From Chloroflexota bacterium (GTDB taxonomy: Bacteria > Chloroflexota > Anaerolineae > Caldilineales > Caldilineaceae): 15,999 nucleotides of DNA. The stretch is from the NCBI GenBank assembly GCA_003577005.1, contig QEUW01000156.1, positions 1 to 15,999 of the forward strand. The letters are read 5' to 3'. The notes under the pieces were generated by a model that ran no database searches, was not told the origin of the DNA, and worked only from the letters and a program-made list of their open reading frames with translations. Position 1 is the first letter of the stretch. The number at the start of each line of letters is the position of its first letter. Below are positions 1-7,058 of the stretch, piece by piece. The position numbers and the translations under genes were made by a program.

Positions 1-2
1 GC

Positions 3-281
3 CTGGAGAAGGGGGCGGATTGGGGGCAGTCCCGCCATGTGTTGCACGACCACCAGCACTGGGTTTGGACGATCGCCTTTAGCCCCGATGGGACCAACCT
101 GGCCAGCGGCAGTGTCGATGCCACGGTCAAACTGTGGGACACGGCCAGCGGCGCCTGTCTGTTTACGCTCCAACCTCAAGGCCCCTACGCCGGCATGAAT
201 ATCACAAATGCGACCGGAATTACAGATGCACAACGGCAGGCGCTTCAGGCTTTGGGGGCAGTTGACCACGGGTGGAGGTAG
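3..281 (+). CDS. WD40-repeat protein, C-terminal end (5' truncated by window)
   Basis: The frame is open from base 3 to the TAG at 279-281, so only the last ~92 residues of a longer protein are visible. They hold one WD40 blade: HxxWVWTIAFSPDG, then LASGSVDATVKLWD. A ~32-residue tail follows, starting GPYAGMNIT and ending ALGAVDHGWR. This tail closely matches the one ending the NB-ARC/WD40 protein at 6027, so this gene is probably a paralogue of that regulator type. Whether it also carries an NB-ARC or SARP part cannot be seen. WD40 blades form a propeller that binds proteins; the ligand is unknown. The gene converges on the sulfurtransferase gene. Confidence 0.85.
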   Translation: MEKGADWGQSRHVLHDHQHWVWTIAFSPDGTNLASGSVDATVKLWDTASGACLFTLQPQGPYAGMNITNATGITDAQRQALQALGAVDHGWR

Positions 282-311
282 CCTATGGAAGGATGGGGGC
301 TACACCAGGAC

Positions 312-366
312 GGGCGGACATGAGCCAGCAGCGGAGCTGGCCTCCTTCTGTTTGCTCATGTCGCCC
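312..366. terminator. Hairpin between convergent genes (possible bidirectional terminator)
   Basis: An inverted repeat pairs 312-325 with 354-366: 13 bp with one bulged G. A smaller stem (CCAGC/GCTGG) sits inside the loop. It lies between the WD40 gene end (281) and the sulfurtransferase end (423/442). No T-run follows on either strand, so intrinsic termination is uncertain. The rest of 282-422 shows nothing recognisable. Confidence 0.35.
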
Positions 367-422
367 ACCAGAAGCCGCTCTAGGAGCAGGCAAGAGGGTC
401 GTCACAGACGGGGTCCGCTGCT

Positions 423-500
423 TTAGCCCCGGTATGTCTTTTCAACCGGCACACCGATAGAGCTGCCCCATTCGGTCCACGAGCCGTCGTAGTTGCGCAC
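423..500 (-). other. Out-of-frame true C-terminus of the sulfurtransferase
   Basis: Read on the minus strand from GTG at 500-498, this encodes 25 residues, [12 protein letters not shown] followed by [13 protein letters not shown], and then TAA at 425-423. [12 protein letters not shown] is the conserved ending of two-domain sulfurtransferases. It directly follows LKYLLG once a single T (501) is skipped. The family usually has about three residues between LLG and VRN, so an 8-nt deletion fits as well as a 2-nt one. Confidence 0.8.
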
Positions 501-1284
501 AGCCCAGCAGATACTTGAGGGCAAACCAGGTGTGCGACGAGCGCTCGCCGATGCGGCAGTAGGTGATCACCTGCTTGTCGGCGGTGATGCTTTTGCCGCC
601 GTAGATCTGCTCCAGTTCGGCGCGTGGTTTGTAGGTGCCGTCTTCAGACACAGCCGATGCCCAGGGAATGTTGGCCGCACCGGGGATGTGGCCGCCGCGC
701 TGCGAGCCTTCTTGCGGCAGGTTGGGCGGGGCCAGCAATTCACCCGAAAATTCGCCCGGCGAACGGACATCGACCATGGCCCGGCCCCGGTGGCCGACGC
801 TCTCCTCCACAAAGGGGCGAAGCGCACGTAATTCCTCGTTCATTTCGCCGATCTCGTACGTACCTGGCGTCACCTGGGGCGTTGCCGTGGTCAATTCGCG
901 CCCTTCGTTGACCCATTTCTGGCGACCACCGTTCATCAAGCGGACGTCATCGTGGCCGTAATACTTCATCAGCCACAGCGTATAGGCGGCAAACCAGTTG
1001 TTGTTGTCGCCGTAGAGGATCACCGTGGTGTCGTTGCTGATTCCCGACCGCTCCATCAGCGCCTCGAAGGCTTCGGGCGAGGGAATATCGCGGCAGATCG
1101 GGTCCTGCGTGTCCTTTTGCCAGTTCCAGCCGACCGCGCCGGGGATATGGCCCTGTTCGTAGGCGGTCGTGTCTACATCGACTTCGACAAACCGGATGTT
1201 CGGACGGTTGAGATTGGCTGCGACCCATTCGGTTTCGACTAACATTTCAGGATGGGCGTACCCTGCACCGTTGAGATTCATCAT
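442..1284 (-). CDS. Thiosulfate/3-mercaptopyruvate sulfurtransferase (tandem rhodanese), 3' end frameshifted
   Basis: Transfers sulfur from thiosulfate or 3-mercaptopyruvate to an acceptor through a cysteine persulfide. Two rhodanese domains are visible, at about residues 12-135 and 160-265. The inactive first domain has [15 protein letters not shown]; the catalytic second domain has [11 protein letters not shown] and the loop [12 protein letters not shown], with Cys243 as nucleophile. Start: AAAGGAGT lies 4 nt before a double ATG, so either Met could be used. After LKYLLG the visible frame gives an unrelated end ([13 protein letters not shown]). The usual family ending ([12 protein letters not shown]) is encoded in another frame from position 500 to a TAA at 423-425. 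An indel of 2 nt modulo 3 at ~501 is therefore likely, either real or an assembly error. The catalytic core is unaffected. CRxGxR resembles thiosulfate rather than mercaptopyruvate enzymes, but this is not decisive. Confidence 0.9.
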   Translation of the reverse strand: MMNLNGAGYAHPEMLVETEWVAANLNRPNIRFVEVDVDTTAYEQGHIPGAVGWNWQKDTQDPICRDIPSPEAFEALMERSGISNDTTVILYGDNNNWFAAYTLWLMKYYGHDDVRLMNGGRQKWVNEGRELTTATPQVTPGTYEIGEMNEELRALRPFVEESVGHRGRAMVDVRSPGEFSGELLAPPNLPQEGSQRGGHIPGAANIPWASAVSEDGTYKPRAELEQIYGGKSITADKQVITYCRIGERSSHTWFALKYLLGCAQLRRLVDRMGQLYRCAG

Positions 1285-1310
1285 GTGACTCCTTTGTGGT
1301 AGAATAAGTA

Positions 1311-1384
1311 CCTATCCGAATGACGGTTGCGGGTCCGACTACTTCCCCTACCCATAGGATCGGTCGCAGAGTTATTCGGATAGG
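1311..1384. repeat. 74-nt element bounded by a perfect 11-bp inverted repeat
   Basis: CCTATCCGAAT at 1311-1321 is perfectly inverted as ATTCGGATAGG at 1374-1384. TAAGTA directly precedes the left end (1305-1310) and occurs again 3 nt beyond the right end (1388-1393), which suggests an imperfect target duplication. The element is in the sulfurtransferase leader, about 27 nt upstream of its start codon. It could be a miniature insertion (MITE-like) or a structured 5' UTR. It carries no coding capacity. Confidence 0.45.
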
Positions 1385-1400
1385 CTCTAAGTAGAACGAC

Positions 1401-1423
1401 GTGAGCCGGACCTGCCGGTTCAC
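1401..1423. repeat. Small hairpin next to the 74-nt element
   Basis: GTGAGCCGG at 1401-1409 pairs with CCGGTTCAC at 1415-1423, with one G-T wobble and a 5-nt loop. No T-run follows on either strand. It may be a relic terminator of the decayed rhodanese upstream on the minus strand. Confidence 0.3.
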
Positions 1424-1466
1424 GGCTGACAACAAATTTTACCCTACGTTCATCATCCAACACGCC

Positions 1467-1583
1467 GCACATCATTGGCAGACCCCTGGCAAGCCACGCC
1501 TGGATACCGCCATGCAGCTTCAGCACATGGGTGCGGCCCTGGCTGACCAACAGGCTGGCTGCAATATCGGAGCGAAGACTCCT
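1467..1583 (-). pseudogene. Rhodanese-domain relic (C-terminal fragment)
   Basis: Read on the minus strand, this stretch gives RSDIAASLLVSQG, then HVLKLHGGIQAWLARGLPM. That is the classic ending of a single-domain rhodanese: the helix after the active-site loop, the L-x-GGI-x-AW strand, then GLP. The expected catalytic CRSG part upstream is missing, and the frame is closed by TAG at 1586-1584. No start codon or ribosome site precedes it. The reading continues past GLPM into the hairpin and 74-nt element with no further homology. It is probably a dead second sulfurtransferase gene left upstream of the extant one. Confidence 0.6.
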
Positions 1584-1640
1584 CTATGTGATAGCGATGG
1601 ATGTATCTGTTTCCTGTTCAAGTGGGCCAGCCGCCTTTGT

Positions 1641-1826
1641 TATGCAAACGTATCATACTGGCTGCCCGTGAGTGATTCGTGTGTTTTGGCGCAGTGTACC
1701 GTGTGGAAAACGTGTGGTCAGGCCCAAAATATGCAAAAGTGCGATCAACGTATCTTTTGTATGATCATTGAACACTATATTTTTGATACCCGATCCACGC
1801 TTCCGCTTGAATGAACCGAACCGGCT
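1641..1826 (+). promoter_or_regulatory. Putative leader/promoter region of the SARP gene
   Basis: TATGCAAA occurs at 1641-1648 and 1730-1737. AACGTATC occurs at 1647-1654 and 1747-1754. GTATCATAC at 1650 is partly mirrored by GTATGATCA at 1760. The stretch 1720-1800 is AT-richer than the surroundings. SARP-type regulators bind short direct repeats, so these may be operator sites. No convincing -35/-10 pair could be placed. Confidence 0.25.
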
Positions 1827-2702
1827 ATGGCTCGACTTTCCCTCTCCGTATTGGGCGGCTTTCAGGTAAAAGTGAATGGTGAACCCATCACTGCCTTTGA
1901 ATCGAACAAGGTGCGGGCGCTGCTGGCCTATCTGGCAGTAGAGGCGGACCGGCCCCACGACCGCCCGGCGCTGGCCGGGCTGCTCTGGCCGGATCATCCC
2001 GAAACGGCCGCACGCACCAACTTGCGCCACGTATTGCGCCAACTGCGCCAGACGCTGCCCGACACCGACCCGGCGCAGCCCTTGCTGCTCACCAGTTCGC
2101 GCACGCTCCAGTTCAACATACACAGCAGCTACACGCTGGATGTGGCTCAGTTTGGCGAACTCCTGGCCGCCAGCGAACGGTGCAGCCATCGTTCACTGGC
2201 GGATTGCCCGGCGTGTCTCGACCGGTACACCCAGGCCGCGGCCCTTTATCAAGGAGACTTTCTGGCCGGTCTGGCGCTGTACGACAGCGACTTGTTCGAA
2301 GAATGGGTGGAGGTGCAGCGAGAGCGTCTACGACGCCAGGCGCTCGAACTCTTCTTCACGCTCGCCACACATCATGAGAAGCAGGGGGCGTGGGAGCCGG
2401 CCCAACACTATGCCTGGAAACAGTTGGAAGTGGAGCCGTGGCGCGAGGAGGCGCATCGCCAACTGATGCGGGTGCTGGCCCAGAGCGGCCAACGCAGCGC
2501 TGCCTTGTCCCAGTACGAACGCTGCCGCTCGATTCTCGCCGACGAACTGGGGGTCGAACCCGAGCAGGAGACAATGGCCCTCTACGAGCAGATCCGGGCG
2601 GGGGGATGGGGAAGTAGGGGAGTGGGAGCGTTGGGGGGTGAGAAGGGCACCCCCTCTCCCTCCACCTCCCCATCCCCCTGCCCCCCGACAAGATTGGGGT
2701 GA
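1827..2702 (+). CDS. SARP-family transcriptional activator (OmpR-like DNA-binding + BTAD), probable N-terminal part of a split fusion
   Basis: A DNA-binding transcriptional activator. Residues ~1-95 form an OmpR/SARP winged helix (RLSLSVLGGFQVKVNG, VRALLAYLAVEADRPHDR, LLWPD, ARTNLRHVLRQLR). Residues ~100-258 form the all-helical BTAD, with YQGDFLAGLALYDSDLFEEW and the ending LADELGVEPEQETMALYEQ. After residue ~258 comes a low-complexity Gly/Ser/Pro linker that runs to TGA at 2700-2702. The NB-ARC/WD40 frame starts inside this linker, in the +1 frame. In Chloroflexota these domains usually form one chain, so a one-nucleotide indel in a homopolymer is the simplest explanation. Skipping one C of the C6 run at 2681-2686 would give PCPRQDWGEAP, a natural junction. 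No Shine-Dalgarno sequence precedes ATG 1827. Confidence 0.88.
   Translation: MARLSLSVLGGFQVKVNGEPITAFESNKVRALLAYLAVEADRPHDRPALAGLLWPDHPETAARTNLRHVLRQLRQTLPDTDPAQPLLLTSSRTLQFNIHSSYTLDVAQFGELLAASERCSHRSLADCPACLDRYTQAAALYQGDFLAGLALYDSDLFEEWVEVQRERLRRQALELFFTLATHHEKQGAWEPAQHYAWKQLEVEPWREEAHRQLMRVLAQSGQRSAALSQYERCRSILADELGVEPEQETMALYEQIRAGGWGSRGVGALGGEKGTPSPSTSPSPCPPTRLG
2600..2690 (+). repeat. Homopolymer-rich G/C linker tract with reading-frame change
   Basis: The G-rich half (2600-2640) has G6 runs at 2600-2605 and 2633-2638. The C-rich half (2648-2687) has C5 runs at 2650-2654 and 2674-2678 and a C6 run at 2681-2686. The two halves are roughly complementary and could fold on each other. The SARP frame and the NB-ARC frame overlap here and differ by one nucleotide. 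Such tracts are prone both to polymerase slippage in vivo and to sequencing miscalls. Confidence 0.75.
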
Positions 2703-5700
2703 AGCGCCCGCCACCACCACCTTTTATGGGCGCCAGAATGAGCAGGATCGTCTGCGCCGCTGGTTGGGTGAAGATCGCCACCGGCTGGTGGCGGTGCTGG
2801 GCATGGGGGGCATGGGCAAGACCACACTCGTGGCTAGGGTGGCCCGAGCGATAGCCGGGCACTTTGACTTTGTCTTCTGGCGCTCACTGCTCAACGCCCC
2901 GCCGATGAGCGATATCTTGCGCCAGGCGCTGCAATTTCTCTCGCACCAACAACTGACCCAGTTGCCGGAGAGTATCAGTGAGCAGATGAACATGCTCTTC
3001 GAGCGGTTGCGCCAGCACCGCTGTCTCTTGGTGTTGGACAACACCGAGAGCATCCTCGAAGCAGGGCAGGCGGGGCAATACCGGTCGGGCTACGAGGGCT
3101 ACGGCCAGTTGGTGGAGCGCATGGCGCAGAGCGAGCACCAGAGTTGTCTTGTCCTCACCAGCCGCGAGCGCCCGCGCGGCGTGGGGCGGTTGGAAGAAGA
3201 CCTCACAACGGTTCGTGTGTTGGCCCTGGGCGGGCTGGCGGTGGAGGCCGGCCGGGCCCTCCTCCAGGCTCGCGGGCTGGAGGAGGGGGCACACCTGGCA
3301 GCCGACGTGGTGGCGCGCTACTCAGGCAACCCGCTGGCGCTCAAGCTGGTCGCCCGCACCATCGACGAGTTATTCGACGGTGACGTTGCCGCTTTTCTCA
3401 GCGATGAAGCGCTCATCTTTGACGACATCCGTTCGGTGCTCGACCAGCAATTTGCCCGTCTCAACCCTTTGGAGCGTGATCTCCTGGTCTGGCTTGCTAT
3501 CGAGCGCGAGGCCGTCTCGTTGCAGAGGCTGATTGAGAATCTCGTCCGTCCACCGTCGCGCCGCGACCTGCTCGAAACGTTGCGTTCGCTCCAGCGCCGC
3601 TCATTGCTCGAACGGTCCGAGATGGGCTTTACCCTGCAGAATGTCGTCACCGAGTATCTGACGGACCATCTGGTAGACCGGGTCTGCCAGGAGATCGAAA
3701 GGGAACTGCCGGCTGGCAGTACGAAGACCACGGCGCAGAAGCACGATAATTCTGCACCTCGCATTGCTGATTCGACATTCAACTGCTATGCGCTGTTCAA
3801 GGCCCAGGCCAAAGAGTACATCCGGCAGAGCCAGGTGCGGCTGATCGTTCAGCCCCTCACGGACCTGCTGGTGGCAAAAATGGGGGAAACGGTACTTGTA
3901 AACACCCTCAAGCGCATCCTCAAAGCAGTACAGGCAGAGGCGAATGGGGCTGCGCTGGATATGCCGGGGTACGCTGGAGGCAACATCCTGAATTTGCTGC
4001 TCCACCTAGGTGTTGATCTGGCCGGGCACGACTTCTCGAATATTTGCGTCTGGCAGGCTTACCTGCGGGGTGTCCATGCGCCTGAGGTCAATTTTGCTGG
4101 CGCCGATCTCGCCGGTTCTGCCTTCACCCACCGTTACGGATTTATTCAGGGTCTTCACTTTCGTCCCGACGGTGAATTGCTCGTCATAGGGATCGGCGAC
4201 CATACGGCGCGTGTCTGGAGCGCCGCCACTGGCGAAGAGATCTTTGCATTTCCATCCGGCGACACGGTCCACAATTTTATCTGTTTGCACCCGGACAACC
4301 ATACCGCCGCCCTGGGCGCGGCCAACCATGCGGTCGCCATTGTCGATCTGGCGGATGGGCGTCTCTTACACATGCTATACGGCCACCAAAGCCCGATCTG
4401 GCGCCTGGTCTTTAGCGCCGATGGCAAGTGGGCCGCCAGCAGCGACACGGTGGGGGATGTCTGCCTCTGGGATACCGAACGCGGAGTGCTTACCCACCAC
4501 TTTCGTAGCCATACGGCGCCGGTCACTGCGCTCGCCTTCTCGCCACCAGGGGCGGCGAACGCGTTCCTCGTTACCGGAGCCGTTGATGGCGAAGTCTGTC
4601 TTTGGGATCTGGCTAACGGCGGCCTGGTACGAAAGTTTCAGGCCCACCGCGAAGAGGTGGCTGTGCTCCAGTTTACCCTAGATGGCGCCACATTCGTCAC
4701 CGGCAGCCATGACCACACGGTCTGTCTCTGGCGTGTGGCCGACGGTGAGCGCACAGCGGTGCTGCACCACCATCACCAGCCAGTGCGGCTGATGGCCATC
4801 GCCCCCAACGGCCACCTGCTCGCCACCGGCGGTGGCGATACCTTTATCGCCTTGTGGGATGGGCAAACCGGCCAGATGCGCCACATCCTGGCCGACCAGG
4901 CGGCGCCCTGCCTGCAACTCGCCTTTAGCCATGACAGCCAACAGATAGCCGCCCTGGACACCAACGAAATGATCCATATATGGGATGTGGCGAGCGGACG
5001 GCGATTGGACTGCTACGCCATCTATCACAACGGCGTCCAGGCGGTTGCCTTCAGCGCAGATGGGCAGCGCATCGCCTCCGCCGGGCGTGATCCCACGGTG
5101 TATATCTGGGATGTGAGTAACCCAGCCGCACCACGCGTGGGCGCCCAACTATCAGGCCACGCCCATCGTATCAACAGCGCGGTTCTGAATGCCGATGGCA
5201 AGACCGCCGCCAGTGGGGACCAAAGTGGCGAGCTCCGGCTCTGGAATTTGCACACTGGCGCCAGCCGCAAACTACCGGCGCAGCAAGGGAGTATCATGGC
5301 GCTGGCCTTTGACCCTACCGGCCGCACCCTTGCATCCGCCGGCGCCGATGGCACGATCCAACTTTGGGATATTGCCACTGGGCAGCTCCGCCGGCTATTG
5401 CGCGGCCATACGAACGTCGTGATGGCGTGCGAGTTTAGCCCGGACGGGCGCTGGCTCGCCAGCAGTGGTGTCGATCCGGCAGTGCATATATGGGAGGTAG
5501 AAAACGGCAGCCTGCTCCACACCATGCGCCGTCACACCAACACTGTGCAAGATGTCTGCTTCTTACCTGACGGGCGCGTGATCAGTTGCAGCTACGACCA
5601 GACACTTCGCCTCTGGGACGCCGAGCGTGGAGAGTTGCTGACCACCTGGTCGTCGCCCGACACGACCTATCTTTCGCTTGCAGCGCACCCCAATGGTCTC

Positions 5701-6030
5701 TTGCTGGCCGCCGGCAGCTTTCAGCGGTTCATCCATCTGATCGAATTGGCGACAGGGCGGCTCCTGTGTGAACTGACGGGGCACAGCCGCACCGTCGAAT
5801 CGGTCACGTTTCGCCCCGATGGCCGGTTCCTGGTCAGCGCCAGCCACGACGAAACCATCCGCCTGTGGGATGTGGAGGCTGCGCTGGCGGGTGCGGGCGA
5901 GGCAGCCTGTCTGGCCGTCACCACTGCCCCCGGCCCCTACGATGGCATGAACATCACCGGTGTAACAGGGATCAGCGCCGCCCAGAAGGCCGCGCTGATC
6001 GCTCTAGGGGCAGTCGATGACAGTGCATAA
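2638..6030 (+). CDS. NB-ARC (STAND) ATPase with 14 WD40 repeats, probable C-terminal part of the SARP fusion
   Basis: A STAND-type signalling ATPase. Using GTG 2638 as residue 1, the conserved protein begins near DWGEAP (19) and FYGR. Walker A is GMGGMGKTT (55-63), Walker B is CLLVLDN (129-135), the sensor-like strand is LVLTSRER (171-178), and the GLPL-like motif is SGNPLALKL. A winged helix (~265-340) and a pentapeptide-like linker (CVWQAYLRGVHAPEVNFAGA) follow. From ~500 to ~1085 there are 14 WD40 blades, enough for two seven-bladed propellers; blades ending in LWD or IWD are clear, and two are degenerate. The last ~32 residues (GPYDGMNIT to ALGAVDDSA) match the tail of the gene ending at 281. 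Family logic: the WD40 part senses a ligand, the NB-ARC part switches with ATP, and the BTAD domain acts on transcription. GTG 2638 has no ribosome site, so the natural start is probably ATG 1827 through a fused frame. The input signal and target genes are unknown. Confidence 0.93.
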   Translation: MRRAPPLPPPPHPPAPRQDWGEAPATTTFYGRQNEQDRLRRWLGEDRHRLVAVLGMGGMGKTTLVARVARAIAGHFDFVFWRSLLNAPPMSDILRQALQFLSHQQLTQLPESISEQMNMLFERLRQHRCLLVLDNTESILEAGQAGQYRSGYEGYGQLVERMAQSEHQSCLVLTSRERPRGVGRLEEDLTTVRVLALGGLAVEAGRALLQARGLEEGAHLAADVVARYSGNPLALKLVARTIDELFDGDVAAFLSDEALIFDDIRSVLDQQFARLNPLERDLLVWLAIEREAVSLQRLIENLVRPPSRRDLLETLRSLQRRSLLERSEMGFTLQNVVTEYLTDHLVDRVCQEIERELPAGSTKTTAQKHDNSAPRIADSTFNCYALFKAQAKEYIRQSQVRLIVQPLTDLLVAKMGETVLVNTLKRILKAVQAEANGAALDMPGYAGGNILNLLLHLGVDLAGHDFSNICVWQAYLRGVHAPEVNFAGADLAGSAFTHRYGFIQGLHFRPDGELLVIGIGDHTARVWSAATGEEIFAFPSGDTVHNFICLHPDNHTAALGAANHAVAIVDLADGRLLHMLYGHQSPIWRLVFSADGKWAASSDTVGDVCLWDTERGVLTHHFRSHTAPVTALAFSPPGAANAFLVTGAVDGEVCLWDLANGGLVRKFQAHREEVAVLQFTLDGATFVTGSHDHTVCLWRVADGERTAVLHHHHQPVRLMAIAPNGHLLATGGGDTFIALWDGQTGQMRHILADQAAPCLQLAFSHDSQQIAALDTNEMIHIWDVASGRRLDCYAIYHNGVQAVAFSADGQRIASAGRDPTVYIWDVSNPAAPRVGAQLSGHAHRINSAVLNADGKTAASGDQSGELRLWNLHTGASRKLPAQQGSIMALAFDPTGRTLASAGADGTIQLWDIATGQLRRLLRGHTNVVMACEFSPDGRWLASSGVDPAVHIWEVENGSLLHTMRRHTNTVQDVCFLPDGRVISCSYDQTLRLWDAERGELLTTWSSPDTTYLSLAAHPNGLLLAAGSFQRFIHLIELATGRLLCELTGHSRTVESVTFRPDGRFLVSASHDETIRLWDVEAALAGAGEAACLAVTTAPGPYDGMNITGVTGISAAQKAALIALGAVDDSA

Positions 6031-6055
6031 TACCTTTTTCTGTCAGGAGGGACCA

Positions 6056-6092
6056 AAATTGACAATTGACCATCGACCATTGACAATTCACC
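6056..6092. repeat. Short-word repeat array (TTGACAATT/GACCAT family) before the response regulator
   Basis: Variations of TTGACAATTGACCAT are strung together here. A related array, mainly in the opposite sense (GAATGGTGAATTG, GAATTGTGAATGG), follows the gene at 6724-6752. A third copy is at 6911-6923. These degenerate arrays look like dispersed intergenic repeats rather than a promoter. Confidence 0.55.
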
Positions 6093-6098
6093 CTTACC

Positions 6099-6725
6099 AT
6101 GATCCGTATCCTCGTAGCCGACGACCACCCCATCGTGCGCGATGGTTTGGTCGCCGTTCTCAGCACCCAGGCAGAGTTTGCCGTCATCGGCACAGCCGGC
6201 GATGGTGAAGAGGTTTTGCGCCAGGTGCGCACCCACACGCCCGATGTGTTGCTGCTCGACCTGGAGATGCCCCGTCTCGATGGCGTCGAAACGCTGCGGC
6301 GGCTAGCGGGGGAAGAGCAGCCTGTGCGCACAATTGTCTTTACTGCCTTCGACACCGACGACCGCATCGTCGAGGCCATCCGCGCCGGGGCCCAGGGCTA
6401 TTTGCTCAAGGGCGCCCCGCGCGAGGAGCTGTTCAACGCAATTCGCGTCGTCCACGCCGGCGGTACGTTGTTGCATCCGGTCGTCGCTACCAAACTGCTG
6501 GGCCGGCTCCGCCAACAGGATGGTCCAGACGCCCTTACCCCGCGCGAGGAGGAGGTGCTCCAACTCGTCGCCCAAGGTCTACCCAATAAAGAGATCGCCG
6601 CCCGGCTTGTCATCACCGAGCGCACGGTCAAATTTCATGTCAGCTCGATCTTGGGCAAACTCGGCGCCAGCAACCGCACCGAGATGGTTGCGCTCGCCAA
6701 GCAGCGCGGACTGATCAAATTATGA
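6099..6725 (+). CDS. NarL/FixJ-family response regulator
   Basis: A two-component transcription factor. The receiver domain (1-~120) has the acidic pair D8/D9, phospho-acceptor D54 in LLLDLEMPRLDG, T82 and K104, so all key residues are present. A linker is followed by a LuxR-type helix-turn-helix (~143-205) with LTPREEEVLQLVAQGLPNKEIA and the recognition helix TERTVKFHVSSILGKL. The length of 208 aa is normal. ATG 6099 is the only in-frame start after a stop at 6081, yet no ribosome site lies next to it. A perfect AGGAGG at 6045-6050 is 48 nt upstream, separated by a repeat array. The gene starts 68 nt after the NB-ARC/WD40 gene and may be cotranscribed with it. No histidine kinase is in the window, so its partner is unknown. 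Confidence 0.95.
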   Translation: MIRILVADDHPIVRDGLVAVLSTQAEFAVIGTAGDGEEVLRQVRTHTPDVLLLDLEMPRLDGVETLRRLAGEEQPVRTIVFTAFDTDDRIVEAIRAGAQGYLLKGAPREELFNAIRVVHAGGTLLHPVVATKLLGRLRQQDGPDALTPREEEVLQLVAQGLPNKEIAARLVITERTVKFHVSSILGKLGASNRTEMVALAKQRGLIKL

Positions 6726-6923
6726 ATGGTGAATTGCGAATTGTGAATGGTAAATGTAGGGTGTAGCTGTACTGACACATGAGGTTAGAGAGCTTAATGG
6801 GAGGTGCGACGCACTTTTCAAGTGCATTGCACCTGTAGCACCGTATCTAACCTGATGTGTCAATACATGTAGCTGCCTGTAAACATTCACTGTTCTCCGT
6901 ACACAAGTTACAATTCACCATTC
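6724..6923. repeat. 13-bp perfect inverted repeat bounding the post-regulator intergenic region
   Basis: GAATGGTGAATTG at 6724-6736 is perfectly inverted as CAATTCACCATTC at 6911-6923. The left arm begins right after the response-regulator stop and belongs to the short-word repeat family. The ~175 nt between the arms hold the nested palindrome. No open frame here looks like a gene. Confidence 0.55.
6769..6866. repeat. Nested palindromic element with flanking 8-bp direct repeats (MITE-like)
   Basis: The outer arms 6769-6789 and 6846-6866 are complementary over 21 bp with two mismatches (core TGACACAT...AGGTTAGA). An inner stem pairs the AGGTGC...CACTT stretch around 6802-6816 with its complement ending near 6833, over 15 bp with two mismatches. 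TGTAGCTG occurs at 6762-6769 and at 6868-6875, so the element is bordered by an apparent 8-bp duplication. It has no coding capacity. It fits a miniature inverted-repeat element or a structured RNA. Confidence 0.5.
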
Positions 6924-6951
6924 CTCTGATCCTTCGTACAGGGGGAATTTG

Positions 6952-6981
6952 GCCCGGCGATCAATGCGCCGGGCTTTTTTT
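6952..6981 (+). terminator. Rho-independent terminator
   Basis: GCCCGGCG at 6952-6959 pairs perfectly with CGCCGGGC at 6967-6974 around a 7-nt loop and is followed by seven Ts (6975-6981). It is strong and on the plus strand. It lies ~225 nt beyond the response-regulator stop, so the transcript would include the palindromic element. It insulates the MDR gene from upstream transcription. Confidence 0.85.
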
Positions 6982-7058
6982 ATTGGTAAAGTTGAAGTCA
7001 GACAGTTTCGGTATCTATACGGGTCGGTTTTCGACCCCAACAAGGAAATTGTGACGCC

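Noticed and set aside
1653..2189. Minus-strand open frame of 178 codons over the SARP start
   Set aside because: Antisense shadow of the well-supported SARP domain; no start signal or domain.
1827..6030. SARP/NB-ARC/WD40 locus as an anti-phage STAND (Avs-like) system
   Set aside because: The N-terminal domain is a transcription activator rather than a nuclease or other killing effector, and no defence genes are nearby.
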